Shown piece by piece: positions 12,245 to 22,544 of a DNA stretch of 64,000 nt; the first letter of the stretch is position 1; every line of letters begins with the position of its first letter. Source of the stretch: Patellaria atrata CBS 101060. Taxonomy: Eukaryota; Ascomycota; Dothideomycetes; Patellariales; Patellariaceae. Below the pieces are notes generated by a model. It made no database searches. It was given only the letters and a program-made list of their open reading frames with translations, and was not told where the DNA came from. The stretch is from NCBI GenBank assembly GCA_010093705.1, contig MU006092.1, positions 1,136,500 to 1,200,499 on the forward strand, read 5' to 3'. The position numbers and the translations under genes were made by a program.

Positions 12245-14258
12245 TCACATCAAACACCCACCAGCCCCGTCCCCAGCACCCCCGAACCCCCCAAACCCAC
12301 CGGTCCCCTCCCACTGCGGCGTCACCGGCTCCTCGCCACCGCTCCCACTCCCGCTCTCAGTGCTATCATAGAACAAACCCCCCTTCGCCATCTCCATGTC
12401 GAACGGGAAGATATGCTGTTCCTGCTCATCCGGGGTATTAGGCGCGGTCGACGGCGTCGTCTCAAACCACTGATTCCCATCCAAACCCTGCTGTACGAGC
12501 TGCTGATTCTGCGCATACGCCCTGGCGTGATTCGAATTCGGATAGCGCAGCGAATGAGCCTGAAACGGCAACTGCGAGGACGAAAAAGCGGGACTGTTCG
12601 TATGTGTCGACGTCGGGGTGTAGGAAGGTGTGAAAGAGGCGTGATCGAGGAAATACGGCGAGCTGGTGCGTGAGAAGTGCAAATCCGTCGTCGATGGTGA
12701 CTGCGGCGTGCTTTGGCCCTCGATGACCTCGTCCCCCTCCATCCACACGCCCAACTCCGGATACAAGCCCGGGGGAACGTTTCCGAGTTCCCGCTTGTAG
12801 GTCGGCGAGCCGTACCCGCTGCTCCTGACGCTGTCGCGGGAGTAGCCGCTCACGCCTAGCCCGATAGGGAGGTTTGGTCGTAGCCGTTCAAGCCGCTCGC
12901 TGCGGCGCAGTTTGGCGCTCTTTTTGCTCATTTGGCCGCCTTTTGCGCCGGAGGCTTGGCGGATCGATGAGGGGTGTGTGGCGCGGGCGCGCTTGTTGGG
13001 ACATTTGGAGCGGTAGCGGGTTGTGGATTTGACGCCTTCTTTTAGCGCTTCGGGCGTGAGGCGCCACATGAAGCCTTTCTTTGCTTCTTCGCCGGGGGGT
13101 TGGTCGACTTTCTGGAAGGCCTGGTGGGGAGTTAGTGGGGGATGTATGGGAATAGGATGAAGAAAAGCGGGAAAGAGGAGGTAAGGGGTACTGAAAGGGT
13201 GGTAGTTGGCGGAGATAGGGGATTTGACAATTGAAAGAGGGTGGGGGAGTGTTCTTGTGGCTACTTACTCCATTCATACTCAGATTATGCCTGATACTAT
13301 TCTGCCACCCCTTACTCTCCTTGTTGCTCGCTTTATCCGTGTTCTCCATGAACCAGGCATAGATATCCTTCAGGACCATAGTATGGCCGGGCGTCTCCTT
13401 CAGCGCTCTGAAAATGAGTTTCGCATACGGCTCATCCTTTTCACTCGCCGCAGTGCCTTCTCTGTGGTAGCCATCCCTACCTACCGGGAGGCGAGGAGGT
13501 TCAGTTTCCGTAGATGCTAGGGGTGTGCTGGTGCTGGAGCGGAAGAAACTCGAGGGTCCATTACTGAGGAGATCGTACTCACTAGGCGAAGAGACGGAAC
13601 TATCGTAGCAGTAGTCGTCGAAGCCGATTCCTTGATTCATACCTAGCTGGGACGAGGTCGGGTATGAGGCGTACTCATAGTGTTTCGGTGGAGTGATGTC
13701 GTAGGCAGCTGGGGGATAGGCCTTGGGTCCGTTGTCCATAGATGACATGACATCGACTCCGGTATAGCGAGGTGAGTCATCTTCTTGGGGGAAGCCTAAG
13801 GGGAATGCTGCAGAGAGTGAAATGCTGGATGGATAGCCTTGAGGGTGGGAATTTTGGTACAGATCTAAAGAACTGAACGAATTCGGTTGTGAAGTTTGGT
13901 AACTAAGGCTGTTGTGTTGAAAAGATTGATATTCTGGATTTGAGGGCCACTGATGTGATGGACTTCCCATCAGGAATTGCTGTTGCTGGTGCTCAACTTT
14001 CATATTTGCTTGTGAGTATGGAGGCGTACTGGATGGTATGGGGGATGGTGGTGGCATGTTTAGGTTTGTAGTTGCTACAGTTGAGTTTGACGAAGCAAAT
14101 TCTGGGCTTTTACTACTCGGGAGACTTCTAGGAGAAACACAATTCGGGCTAGTAGAGGGGTGAGGCGGATCGGGCTGAGTCATGACAATGAGTTGTCTTA
14201 ACTGGGCGATGCGTAGATGGGGAGATAGATCTATGATGTTGCAATTAGGTGCTGTCAC
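12245..14258 (-). CDS. Forkhead (winged-helix) transcription factor
   Basis: Exons 14258-13269 and 13120-12245 give 621 residues. The forkhead domain spans about residues 275-365 and crosses the intron: DEPYAKLIFRALKETPGHTM, then WQNSIRHNLSMNG joined to AFQKVDQPPG and GFMWRLTPEA. The helix-3 core NSIRHNLS is intact, so DNA binding is expected. A basic stretch follows the domain (RSKCPNKRARA and later KKSAKLRRSER), likely a nuclear signal. The remainder is Ser/Pro/Gln-rich and low in complexity. The GTAAGT donor and CCACCAG acceptor are clear. Met26 (14183) is a possible alternative start. Fungal forkhead proteins control cell cycle, septation or development; the sequence does not tell me which subgroup this is. 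Confidence 0.9.
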
Positions 14259-15508
14259 CTATTACTGTGATACGCTGCGGTAGGCGGGAGCGGCAAGCAG
14301 ATGGAACGAACTGGTAGATAGGAAAGTAGAAGCAGGAAATGAAGCGACTGGTGAGACATAAGAACTGAAGGGGACAAAACTCCATTGGGCGCTCTACGTC
14401 CAGTGTCATCTGAAAGCCGGCTGCCAGCACAGATAGGTCTGCTGCAGCGTGCAGTGAAGAAAGGTAGCAAACAGCAGCTTGGATATTGCTCGTTGCCTGG
14501 AAGTCCCAAGAGGAGTAGGACAATCCTCTCATCAAAATCCAAAGCTAAAGAAAATGCTGCAACAAATGCAGGCTACGCCATGCATGCTGATTGGCACGGC
14601 CACCGAACAAAGCATTTTTCAGAATTGTGATCAGACCGTCTCACAAGCCATCACAAAGAGCAGCAGCCTAAGACTGATTTTCTAAGTTTTGGACAGGGGT
14701 ATAACGGCAACGTGCATCGGGGTCTTTGTATGAAAGCCAACCAAGCTGCAGGCTGCCGGACGGCGAGCGACATGGAGTTTCGGATCGTTGGTTAATTCTA
14801 TGTCATTTCTAGAATTTAAGCTTGATGGATCTGCACCACATCTGAGTGTTATACCTGTGGGACCGCGCAGCCAACAGTTCCTGAGAATTTGGCGATATGA
14901 TAGAAAGGGATGAGGTTAGTAGAGGGACGAGGGGGCATCTCTTCCCTCTGGAGAAAGTACTGGACTGACGACAAAGGGAATTCACGCTGTTGTACAACGG
15001 TTTGTCTTGGTCAAACCAGCATTTTAGCAGCACAACCGCACGTGGAAGCACAGCTATTGGCCACAGCCTTGTAGACGATTTGGGTATTAGTGCTAGTGTT
15101 CAGGCAGTGTCAAGATCTGGTCGGATATTGGGATGCACAACGCATGCAACCTGAGAACATGTAGATCTTCAGAACCGAGGTATTGATAGATTAGGGATAA
15201 CGTTTCCGTACCCTATCCCGTGGGCATAGCTGTTCACCGGCCCGTCAAGCATTTTGGGACCCGTCTCCTCACCGACACCACTGTGGAGGTTCGTCGTGTC
15301 GCGCAATCTATGCATACTGGACCGTTGACGTTATTATATAGGATACTGGTCCGTAACTTTCGGTGGGCCTGCTCTTCCTAGAACTGCATACGTTCTGAAA
15401 GCACAGCATTATCGGTTGAGCATCTCAATTAGGTAGTCCCCGAATAGCTCCCACGCGATCATCCATCTAATTGAGGGACATTCGTGCCTACATCGACCAT
15501 TCTGATAA
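14259..15508. other. Intergenic, no gene seen
   Basis: Forkhead promoter region and the downstream flank of cactin. Short frames only; no repeat or RNA gene recognised. Confidence 0.55.
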
Positions 15509-17371
15509 TCACTTTCGGTAATATATCTATACGCTATTAGCTTCCCCTCATTGCCCTGAAACTTGTACTACAGTGTTTATGCGGGACGAATTATCGCGTA
15601 CCTTTTTAAACTGGAAATGGAGTTGTAGTATGCCCTGAAATTGAAAAGGTTAGCAGGCTGTACTAGACCATTATTTCAACGACGAATGACGACGGATAGC
15701 ATAAGTATTCTTCTCTTCTTCTATCTCACTCACCTTATCGAAACTGCTTTTGAAACCTCTGTCACGGCGACTGGAAAAATCCCATTCCTTATCAACAATC
15801 CGAAAGGCTATATCTTCATACGGTGGGCCAGCGATAAACCGAATCAAGCAAGTATCCTCTTCACCGGCCGGTGCGAAAGATTGACCGCGTTTTCGCCCGC
15901 CTTCTCGTTCGATGCGATAAGTGGGTGCTTTGGTTTTATCGATAAGATCAGGATAGAAGATGTTAAATTTGTAACCTTGCACAACTTTTGGGGGTGGGTT
16001 TTCGTGATCATAATGGGTCTGGTTGTACTTGTTCCATTCATATCCCATCTGCACCCGATTGAAGTATCTCGGTTTCCTTGGTCGATACTTACCAGACCAT
16101 TGTACTTTACTGGCCGTTGTTACTTCTTCTTCGCCTGCAAAAATTTCCTCGTCTTCATTGACTCCTCGGGCAACTTCACGCTCGTACAAGGCAGTGGTCG
16201 CCTGTGAGAAGTCGTCATTTTTTGACGCTGCGAAACGACTAGTGCTTTGGGAAGTATCATGAGGTCTAACTGATAATGTTGTCGTTGATGTCTCGGCTGT
16301 CTTCTGCTGTCGCATAGGAATATAACCCAACTTTGAGATTTTGCGACGTTCTTCTGACTACGAGATAATGTTAGAATCTGATCACTGTAAAATATACTTT
16401 CAAGAACTTACGATTCTTTCTAAAAATGTCTTCTCATCCAATTGTTCCAGTGATTTATCTTCCGAGTGAAGCTTCAAAGACGGTTCGGGGTCAAGACTTT
16501 GGTCATACGTTACTTTGGTGGGAGGCTCCTCAGCGTGGGACAAACCGTTGAGCGCAACCTCGCCGCGTGGGTGAGAACCTAGAATTGATTCTAGTTTATT
16601 TTTAACAGAAATAGCCTCGTCCTGCTGTTGTTTTCGCAAAGTCTCTAGTCGACTGTTTACGATAGCTTGTGAGACCTTCCGTAACTTAGCCTTAGCTTTC
16701 CAAACCAACAGGCTGCGCAAGAGATGTTCCCAATAATCAACATCAATAGGTTCATTGGAATCTAATTTTCGCCTTATTTGGTTTTCTAGCGCCTCGAGCT
16801 CTTCATACGTCTTCGGACTTAGAATGCGATCGACATCCGCGGTCACTGAGCTTACGCCACGAGCTTCCGGGGCGGTATTTTGTAACTTTAGGCGGCGATC
16901 CTTACATATTATCTTCATAGTCTAGAATGATTTAACAATATATTCTCCACGGGACCGAGGGAATTGACCTACATTCCAGTAGTCCAAATTACCCCTGCTA
17001 CTCTCTAGTGCAATATATGTGTCTATATCCTTTTCCAAATCGGCTAGCTGTGAGTCCTCGAGTTCTTCAAAGACTCCTTCTGGGTCAATAACCTCTAAAT
17101 CTTGATCTTCGTCATCTTCATCTAAATCCTCCTTGCTTTGATCTATCAGACACAAAGTAACGGCAAGCCAATCGATGGGTCTTGCTCTCCCTGCTTTAAC
17201 ACGTATGGCTGCCTTCTTTTTCGCCTGATTTAAAACGAAACGATCCTCATCAGCGATCCATGCTGCTTCTTGTGTATCTGCAGACCGCTTGGCGGGAACG
17301 GTAGAAGGTGGAGGTCGCGATGGTCGTCCCTCTGCATGCGCACGCCAAGGTGGAGGGTTCTTACTAGCCAT
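15509..17371 (-). CDS. Cactin, spliceosome-associated protein
   Basis: Five exons: 17371-16973, 16921-16412, 16357-15734, 15634-15602 and 15526-15509, giving 527 residues. The family signature is complete. The N-terminal half has ADEDRFVLNQAKKKAAIRVK and RPIDWLAVTL; the C-terminal domain has YEWNKYNQTHYD, GYKFNIFYPDL and CLIRFIAGPPYEDIAFRIV, ending GILQLHFQFKK then IYYRK. The last two exons are 33 and 18 nt and are needed to complete the conserved end. Cactin is a nuclear protein that helps the spliceosome choose 3' splice sites and is conserved from yeasts to animals. The start at 17371 (MASKNPPPWR) is preferred; an upstream in-frame ATG at 17566 would add 65 Ser/Arg-rich residues but would lie 12 bp from the divergent XLF start. 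Confidence 0.94.
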
Positions 17372-17578
17372 TCCGCGATTTCGTAGGCTATGAGATGAAT
17401 GTGAGTTCGATGAAGTTGCAGTTCTAGGTTTGATCTCAATCGTAGTTGATATCCGCCGTGATGTGGATTTTAAGAGGTTGAATACCTTGTTAAGGGTCTG
17501 CTTTTTGTATGAGCGGAAAACCTCCGTGAGCCGACGCGACTTCCTGGACCCAACTTCGTCCATCACCCACTTTCTCTT
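17372..17578. promoter_or_regulatory. Shared promoter region, cactin / XLF
   Basis: About 207 bp separate the preferred cactin start (minus strand) from the XLF start (plus strand), so both promoters must overlap here. No individual factor site is claimed. If cactin starts at 17566 the space is only 12 bp. Confidence 0.5.
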
Positions 17579-19292
17579 ATGGACGCGACTTGGACGCCTC
17601 TTGACCTTTACGGCGGTCCTAATAGAGTGCCGCAGCTGTTCATCAGCTACTCTTTCACTACAACTACCTACTCAATCTTCGTGACTGATTTAACTTCAAT
17701 ATGGGGAGAGCATCTGCAAAAACAACAAATAAACGCAAGAGCTGTGGAACAAGACACAAGTATTGATCCTACCGAAGATTGCGGTCGCCAGATGAGACTG
17801 TTCTTAAACACTATCAAGCAAGCGCTTGATAATGGAAAGGGAACAGAACGATATATTTCTCGCGCGAAAGATTCTGAGGGTTTCTTCCTCATTACTACAA
17901 CTCCAGTTCAAGGTTCCAGTGCTCTCAAATGGCGATTCCGCTTGATGCCTCTACCTCAACATATATTAAGCCAGCACCTTATCCTGCCGCTTCTAGAAAC
18001 CGCTTGGGATCGTAAAAATAATGTTGATAACCTCATCCAGAACCTCAAGGACAAAGATCACGTGATCACAAAACTCCTTGATACACTTGATCAAGCCGGT
18101 TTGGATATCAGTGAAGCATTTCCCAGTGCTATACAGCGTAAGAGTTCGAAGAAGGTTAATGCTCGAGAAGCGGCCGGTCAACATGTCAGGGGTCTGGCCG
18201 TCTTTGACGAAGCAAGTTGGCGTAGTACTTCGGACGCTGTGTCTGGAGCAGAATACTCATTGGGGGCCGTCGTACAGCAAATAGCAATAAAGCCTCAAGG
18301 TTCGGAGGACACAATTTTTTCCCATGGATGTGAAAGTCACGTTGGCTGGCCTGACAGGCTTGAGAACTTTTCACCAACTGCTACCCGTAGTTCACCAGCA
18401 ACTCCAGCTAGAGCCGAATCATCATCCAGTCCAATTTCTACTAATGGCACTAAAGAGGACTTTTCGACACAGGATGAAGATGATGAGGTTGAGGTATGCT
18501 TTCTCTTTCGTCCGCTTAAGTCATACATATGATTGATGATACTCCAAGCGGCAACCCACACCCCCTTTCAAGAAGCGGCGTCGAGGGGCTGCGAATCCAG
18601 AATCTGAATCGAAAGTTGATAGTGGCCCTCCTTCTGCCCAGGAGAAAGCTGATGAAACAACTCATGATGATTTAGATGAACCTAGCATTCCAACCCTGAG
18701 GCGCCCTCGCACTCCATCTGTCGAGCGTACCTCACCTGCATCCTCCACATCACAAACTTTATCAGCATTGGAGCCCAGTCAACCCAGGAGGAAACTTGGA
18801 AAAATAGGAGGCTCAAAGATCGTAGGAAAACGGAGCATTAGAAATGATGATCTAAACGAAACAGACGACGATGACCTAAACAAGAGCCCTCCCTCGAAAA
18901 GCATACTTGTCTCATCAAAACCTGCACGGAAAGTAAAATTTGGGACTATCGGTGGCCGTAAAGCAGCTACCAGTCATGAACCACAATCCTCAGTCGAAAG
19001 TGTAACGGCCTCCCCTTCTAGAAGGGCGATCGGTAAGATAGGTGGAGCAAGGCTTAAGGGTCCCCTCAGCACAGCTTCACCTTCTCCTGAGCCCAGTATC
19101 AATAGTCCTAGCCGTAACACTCATGTTCCAGCCCTATCAAACCTACGGGCGTCAGAAGCAGCGACCTCCCAGCGGGATCCAACACCCCCAGAGGAGAACA
19201 CCCAAGAGAGAGTGAATAGACGAAGACGGGAGTTAGAACAAGAGCTCGAGCGGAAGCGTGCCGCACCCCCCAAGAAGAAGAGACGGTTTTGA
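17579..19292 (+). CDS. XLF/Nej1-type non-homologous end-joining factor
   Basis: Exons 17579-18493 and 18549-19292 give 552 residues. The N-terminal head begins MDATWTPLDL, with FISYSFTTTTYSIFVTDLTSIW, a central block KWRFRLMPLP and a coiled-coil stalk (about residues 140-195: NLIQNLKDKDHVITKLLDTLDQAG). The block KVNAREAAGQHVRGLAVFDE is typical of fungal XLF. XLF bridges XRCC4/Lif1 and ligase IV at DNA ends held by Ku. The tail beyond residue 240 is long, Ser/Pro-rich and acidic/basic, and carries three GKIGG-like motifs at about 389-393, 437-441 and 467-471. It ends PPKKKRRF, a basic terminus like the Ku-binding or Lif1-binding end of known XLF/Nej1 proteins. A coiled-coil prediction and an XLF profile search would settle the assignment. 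Confidence 0.9.
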
Positions 19293-19950
19293 AATTTAGA
19301 AACTGTTAAAGAGATTTCAGCCTCAAACTTCTATATCTCAATCTGGGCTCTTGGAAACAAAAGGCAACATTTCAAGAAGATTCCCAATCTAAAACTCAAG
19401 AAGTGAAAATAGACATAGCATACAGTGCGAACCATACCCCTCTAGTGTGGACTCTTTCGAGTGTACACCATCCACTTCCAGTCTCCTGTTCGAGGATCAT
19501 AAGTTAAGATGATAAGGGCAAGCCGTATGAGTATCTTGTATTTGTAGTAAGGTACTGGCGCTACATTTTTGGTTACAATGATAGCCCTAATTGAGATTTG
19601 AGACACGGCTTGTCCTTATTTCACCAAATGATTTCCTTGCTTACTTTGAATACAGAAGAGAATAGGTGTACACTTTTACTACTATATGATAGATACTATA
19701 TAAATGTACAGTTATGAATCTGGTTGTCTCTTTTGGCCAAAAATGCTGCCTTTGCCCCTCTTACTCATCATCCATCAAGTTGTTTACGCTTGCTGTGCAT
19801 ATATTTAGATGCTATGAAGTCGCATTTATATCCAAACATCCATCATTTATACAGACGGGTCGATTGTACAGTCAAATAATCTTCGGAGAAGTCCTACAGT
19901 TTTGTATGCTCACGCGATTTTGTATAGTTCACTGATATCGGGCACCCATG
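19293..19950. other. Intergenic, no gene seen
   Basis: Downstream of XLF. A/T-rich, with short frames that resemble nothing known. TTGTACAGT-type variants of the CCGTACAGT motif appear near the minisatellite that follows. Confidence 0.5.
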
Positions 19951-20145
19951 CAATTCTCTATAGTCGATTACCGCGTACTATCTAGCAATCCCGTACAGTG
20001 TAGCAATTCCGTCCAATCCAGGAATTCCGTACAGTCTCTCGATTCCGTACTGTTTAGCGATTCAGTACACTATATCGATTCTATACACTCTTCCGGCTCC
20101 GTACACTCCAGTGATTTGTGGACTTCAGCAACTTCGTCCACTCCC
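19951..20145 (+). repeat. 18-bp minisatellite, about 11 degenerate units
   Basis: Units align on an 18-bp period with consensus close to CGATTCCGTACAGTCTAG. Unit starts are 19951, 19969 (17 bp), 19986, 20004, 20022, 20040, 20058, 20076, 20094, 20112 (17 bp) and 20129. The inner positions CCGTAC are best conserved, and two units hold the exact 9-mer CCGTACAGT. Because 18 is a multiple of three, a small frame (19948-20157) reads as a degenerate hexapeptide repeat (SNSVQS-like), but two units of 17 bp break the period and no promoter or homologue supports coding. Confidence 0.85.
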
Positions 20146-21061
20146 ACCTCTCGGTAGGTTCTTGTCCTCTAGTATAACTAACTCATATCGTGTTGTCGAC
20201 TGTTTCATAATCTCTGGATGTTGGGAATACTTGACTCCTTTAGTTTAATTAATCCACTTCGTACAGTTCATCTATGTAGTATAGCCTGACAACGGTGCAG
20301 ATTCAGACTGTATTTCATACTACGGTCAATTGGACAATCCGACCATTTCAATGAGCGAAGTGTTAGTCCATCTCCTCTTTCGTTGAGTCTCGCTAAGCAA
20401 AAATCAGAGAGCAAATTGGCCTTAAGATACGGAAGAAGGGACCAAAACAAGGGATTGAAATGGTCTTATTATAAGGGAGGTATAATATACTCACCTAACT
20501 AAGGGGTATGAAGTGCTACGGTAGTGCAGTTCACTCGTAACTGAGTTTGAAAGGTATGACCAGCGCTGTAGGCATATTTCTATTTCCATAACCTTTATGA
20601 GAGTAATAGTTATTGAGATAACGAATCCGAGATATGCGAAGATAGTATCGTCTGTTCAGAATGTGGGATGTCATTGAGATGGCTTTGCCAAGAACCACGC
20701 CCGAAGCCACCGTTTCGAGGATTCGTAAGCTTCAACTTCAATTAATACTGTGTCTCAGGTGAAAATATGTCTGCCTGATCTCACAGTTGAACTCCCGTCT
20801 GGTAGACTACATGCATTACTTGGAATGAAATGAGCATACGCAGCTCACGCCGTTCGATACATCAGTAAACACCACCTACGCGTCTAATACGAAAGTCGTC
20901 GAGATGGGACAGGATAGCCTGCTCGACACTGCGATGCGGCAGTAGTGCAGTATACATATTTGATATTTCTATCGAGAAATGTCTGCTTGTCATAATTGAA
21001 CTGTAGAGTTACTGACTCTTTCAATTATTGAAAACATCACATCTATCTAGTCTCCAAACCC
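20146..21061. other. Intergenic, no gene seen
   Basis: Upstream region of the FAD monooxygenase. One more TCGTACAGT variant lies near 20262. No gene or RNA recognised. Confidence 0.5.
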
Positions 21062-22544
21062 ATGACAACAGGCAGGATGAAGGTCATCATTATCGGTGCT
21101 GGTATTAGTGGCCTCTCGACATATCTCTACCTCCGTAAACTTGTACCGTCGATCACGGATATTACTATCTACGAGTCTCATCGCCCTCGAACAACGTCGT
21201 CCCTCGAGTCCCAAAACTACGAAGACCTAAGTGCTTCTACCGCGATCGTGGGTGGTGGTCTGGGTGTAAGCCCGAATGGAATGTATGTTCTGAAGGACCT
21301 CGACCCGGAGATCTACACGGCAGTTATTGAACAGGGCTTTCTCTGCGACCACTTTACGTTCAAGGGTGCAAACGGATGGACCTTATCCAAAGTACCTACG
21401 AATGATAAACGTCAAAAGGAAGGTGCTGGGCTTGAAAAATGTGTGAGCAGTAGTAGACATGGTGTCTGGCTCTGCTTGAAACGCAAGGTCCCGGACGAGG
21501 AAATAGTCTACAGGCGTGTCAGTGAAGTGGGAATCAGCGAGGATGGGAAGCCAGCGGTTAAATTTCAGGATGGATCTCCAGCAGTTATCGCAGATTTTGT
21601 CATCGGTGCTGATGGTGTTAAGAGCACAGTCCTGAAGGCAATCATGGGAGACCAATATTCTGAAATATATGCACCCCATTACGAGTAGGTAAATCCCTTT
21701 GCCTACACCTAAGTATATCCTCACGAAGCTACTTGGACTAGGGGTCTCGCCGGAGTTGGTGGCTTTCTCAACGTAGACATTCCGTCGGAGATTCTCCAGG
21801 ACAAAAGTATGATATTCACCTTTGGTGGAACTGGATTCTTCGGTTATGCAGCTCATGGTTCTCCTTCGAATAAGAGCCTGATGTGGTGGTCTACTTTCCA
21901 GGCCGATATAATGCCCGAACATGGAACCATCAATCTTGCCGATTATCGCAAGCAGCTTGTTGAACGACATGGCTACTGGAAGGACCCAGTCGTTCGAAAA
22001 GTGGTGGAGTTAGCAGAATTCGATACTGTGTATCCTACCTGGACCACGCCTGAGTTGCCGACATGGAGTGAGAACCGTGTGTTACTAATTGGGGATGCCG
22101 CCCATGCATTGCAGCCCACGAGTGGACAAGGTGTAAGTCAAGGATTAGAGGACTCCCAAACCCTTGCTCTACTCTTGGCGCACTACCTCTCTGATGCTTC
22201 TTTGAATGAAGAGGATGTCTTGAAGTGTACCGCCAAAGCTATGTATGATATCAGGCATCCTCGAGTTACTTCCATTGCGAAGCAAGCGAGGAAGATTGAC
22301 GGGAAGAAGATGAATCAAGGAGTATTCATTGAATATATGGTATACTTTATCCTTTGGTTTGTACCCAAATGGCCAACACTTGGTACGTAAGATTCTCCTG
22401 ATACTGCAGACTCATGACACACTAACTACTGGCGTCCCAGGCATGCTATTAATTGGTGATTCGATGAAGTTGCTCTATACTTGGAATGCCCAACATGAGG
22501 TCAAGAAGTATATTGAGAGCAGAAAAGACACGCCAGCTACGTAA
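21062..22544 (+). CDS. FAD-dependent monooxygenase (class A, salicylate hydroxylase-like)
   Basis: Exons 21062-21684, 21742-22382 and 22441-22544 give 455 residues. The three FAD/NAD(P)H motifs of group A flavoprotein hydroxylases are present: GAGISG near the N terminus (about residues 12-17), VIGADGVKS (DG motif) in the middle, and VLLIGDAAHALQPTSGQG (GD motif) in exon 2. Such enzymes insert one oxygen atom into aromatic or polyketide substrates using NAD(P)H; the substrate cannot be read from sequence. Splices restore EGLAGVGGF and LGMLLIGDS in frame. No other biosynthetic gene adjoins it, so a role in a secondary-metabolite cluster is not supported. An ATG six codons on (MKVIIIGAG, 21080) is a possible alternative start. 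Confidence 0.9.

Noticed and set aside
12104-12673. 189-codon plus-strand frame opposite the forkhead C terminus
   Set aside because: Arg/Pro-rich antisense of a low-complexity coding region; no domain, and the minus strand frame is continuous with the forkhead domain.
17372-17566. Longer cactin start with 65 extra residues
   Set aside because: Would leave only 12 bp to the divergent XLF start, and the extra residues lack resemblance to cactin; kept as an alternative only.
19948-20157. Small frame reading as hexapeptide repeats
   Set aside because: Explained by the 18-bp minisatellite period; two 17-bp units and lack of homology argue against a protein.
21062-22544. FAD monooxygenase as part of a secondary-metabolite cluster
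   Set aside because: No polyketide synthase, peptide synthetase, terpene cyclase, P450 or cluster transporter adjoins it.
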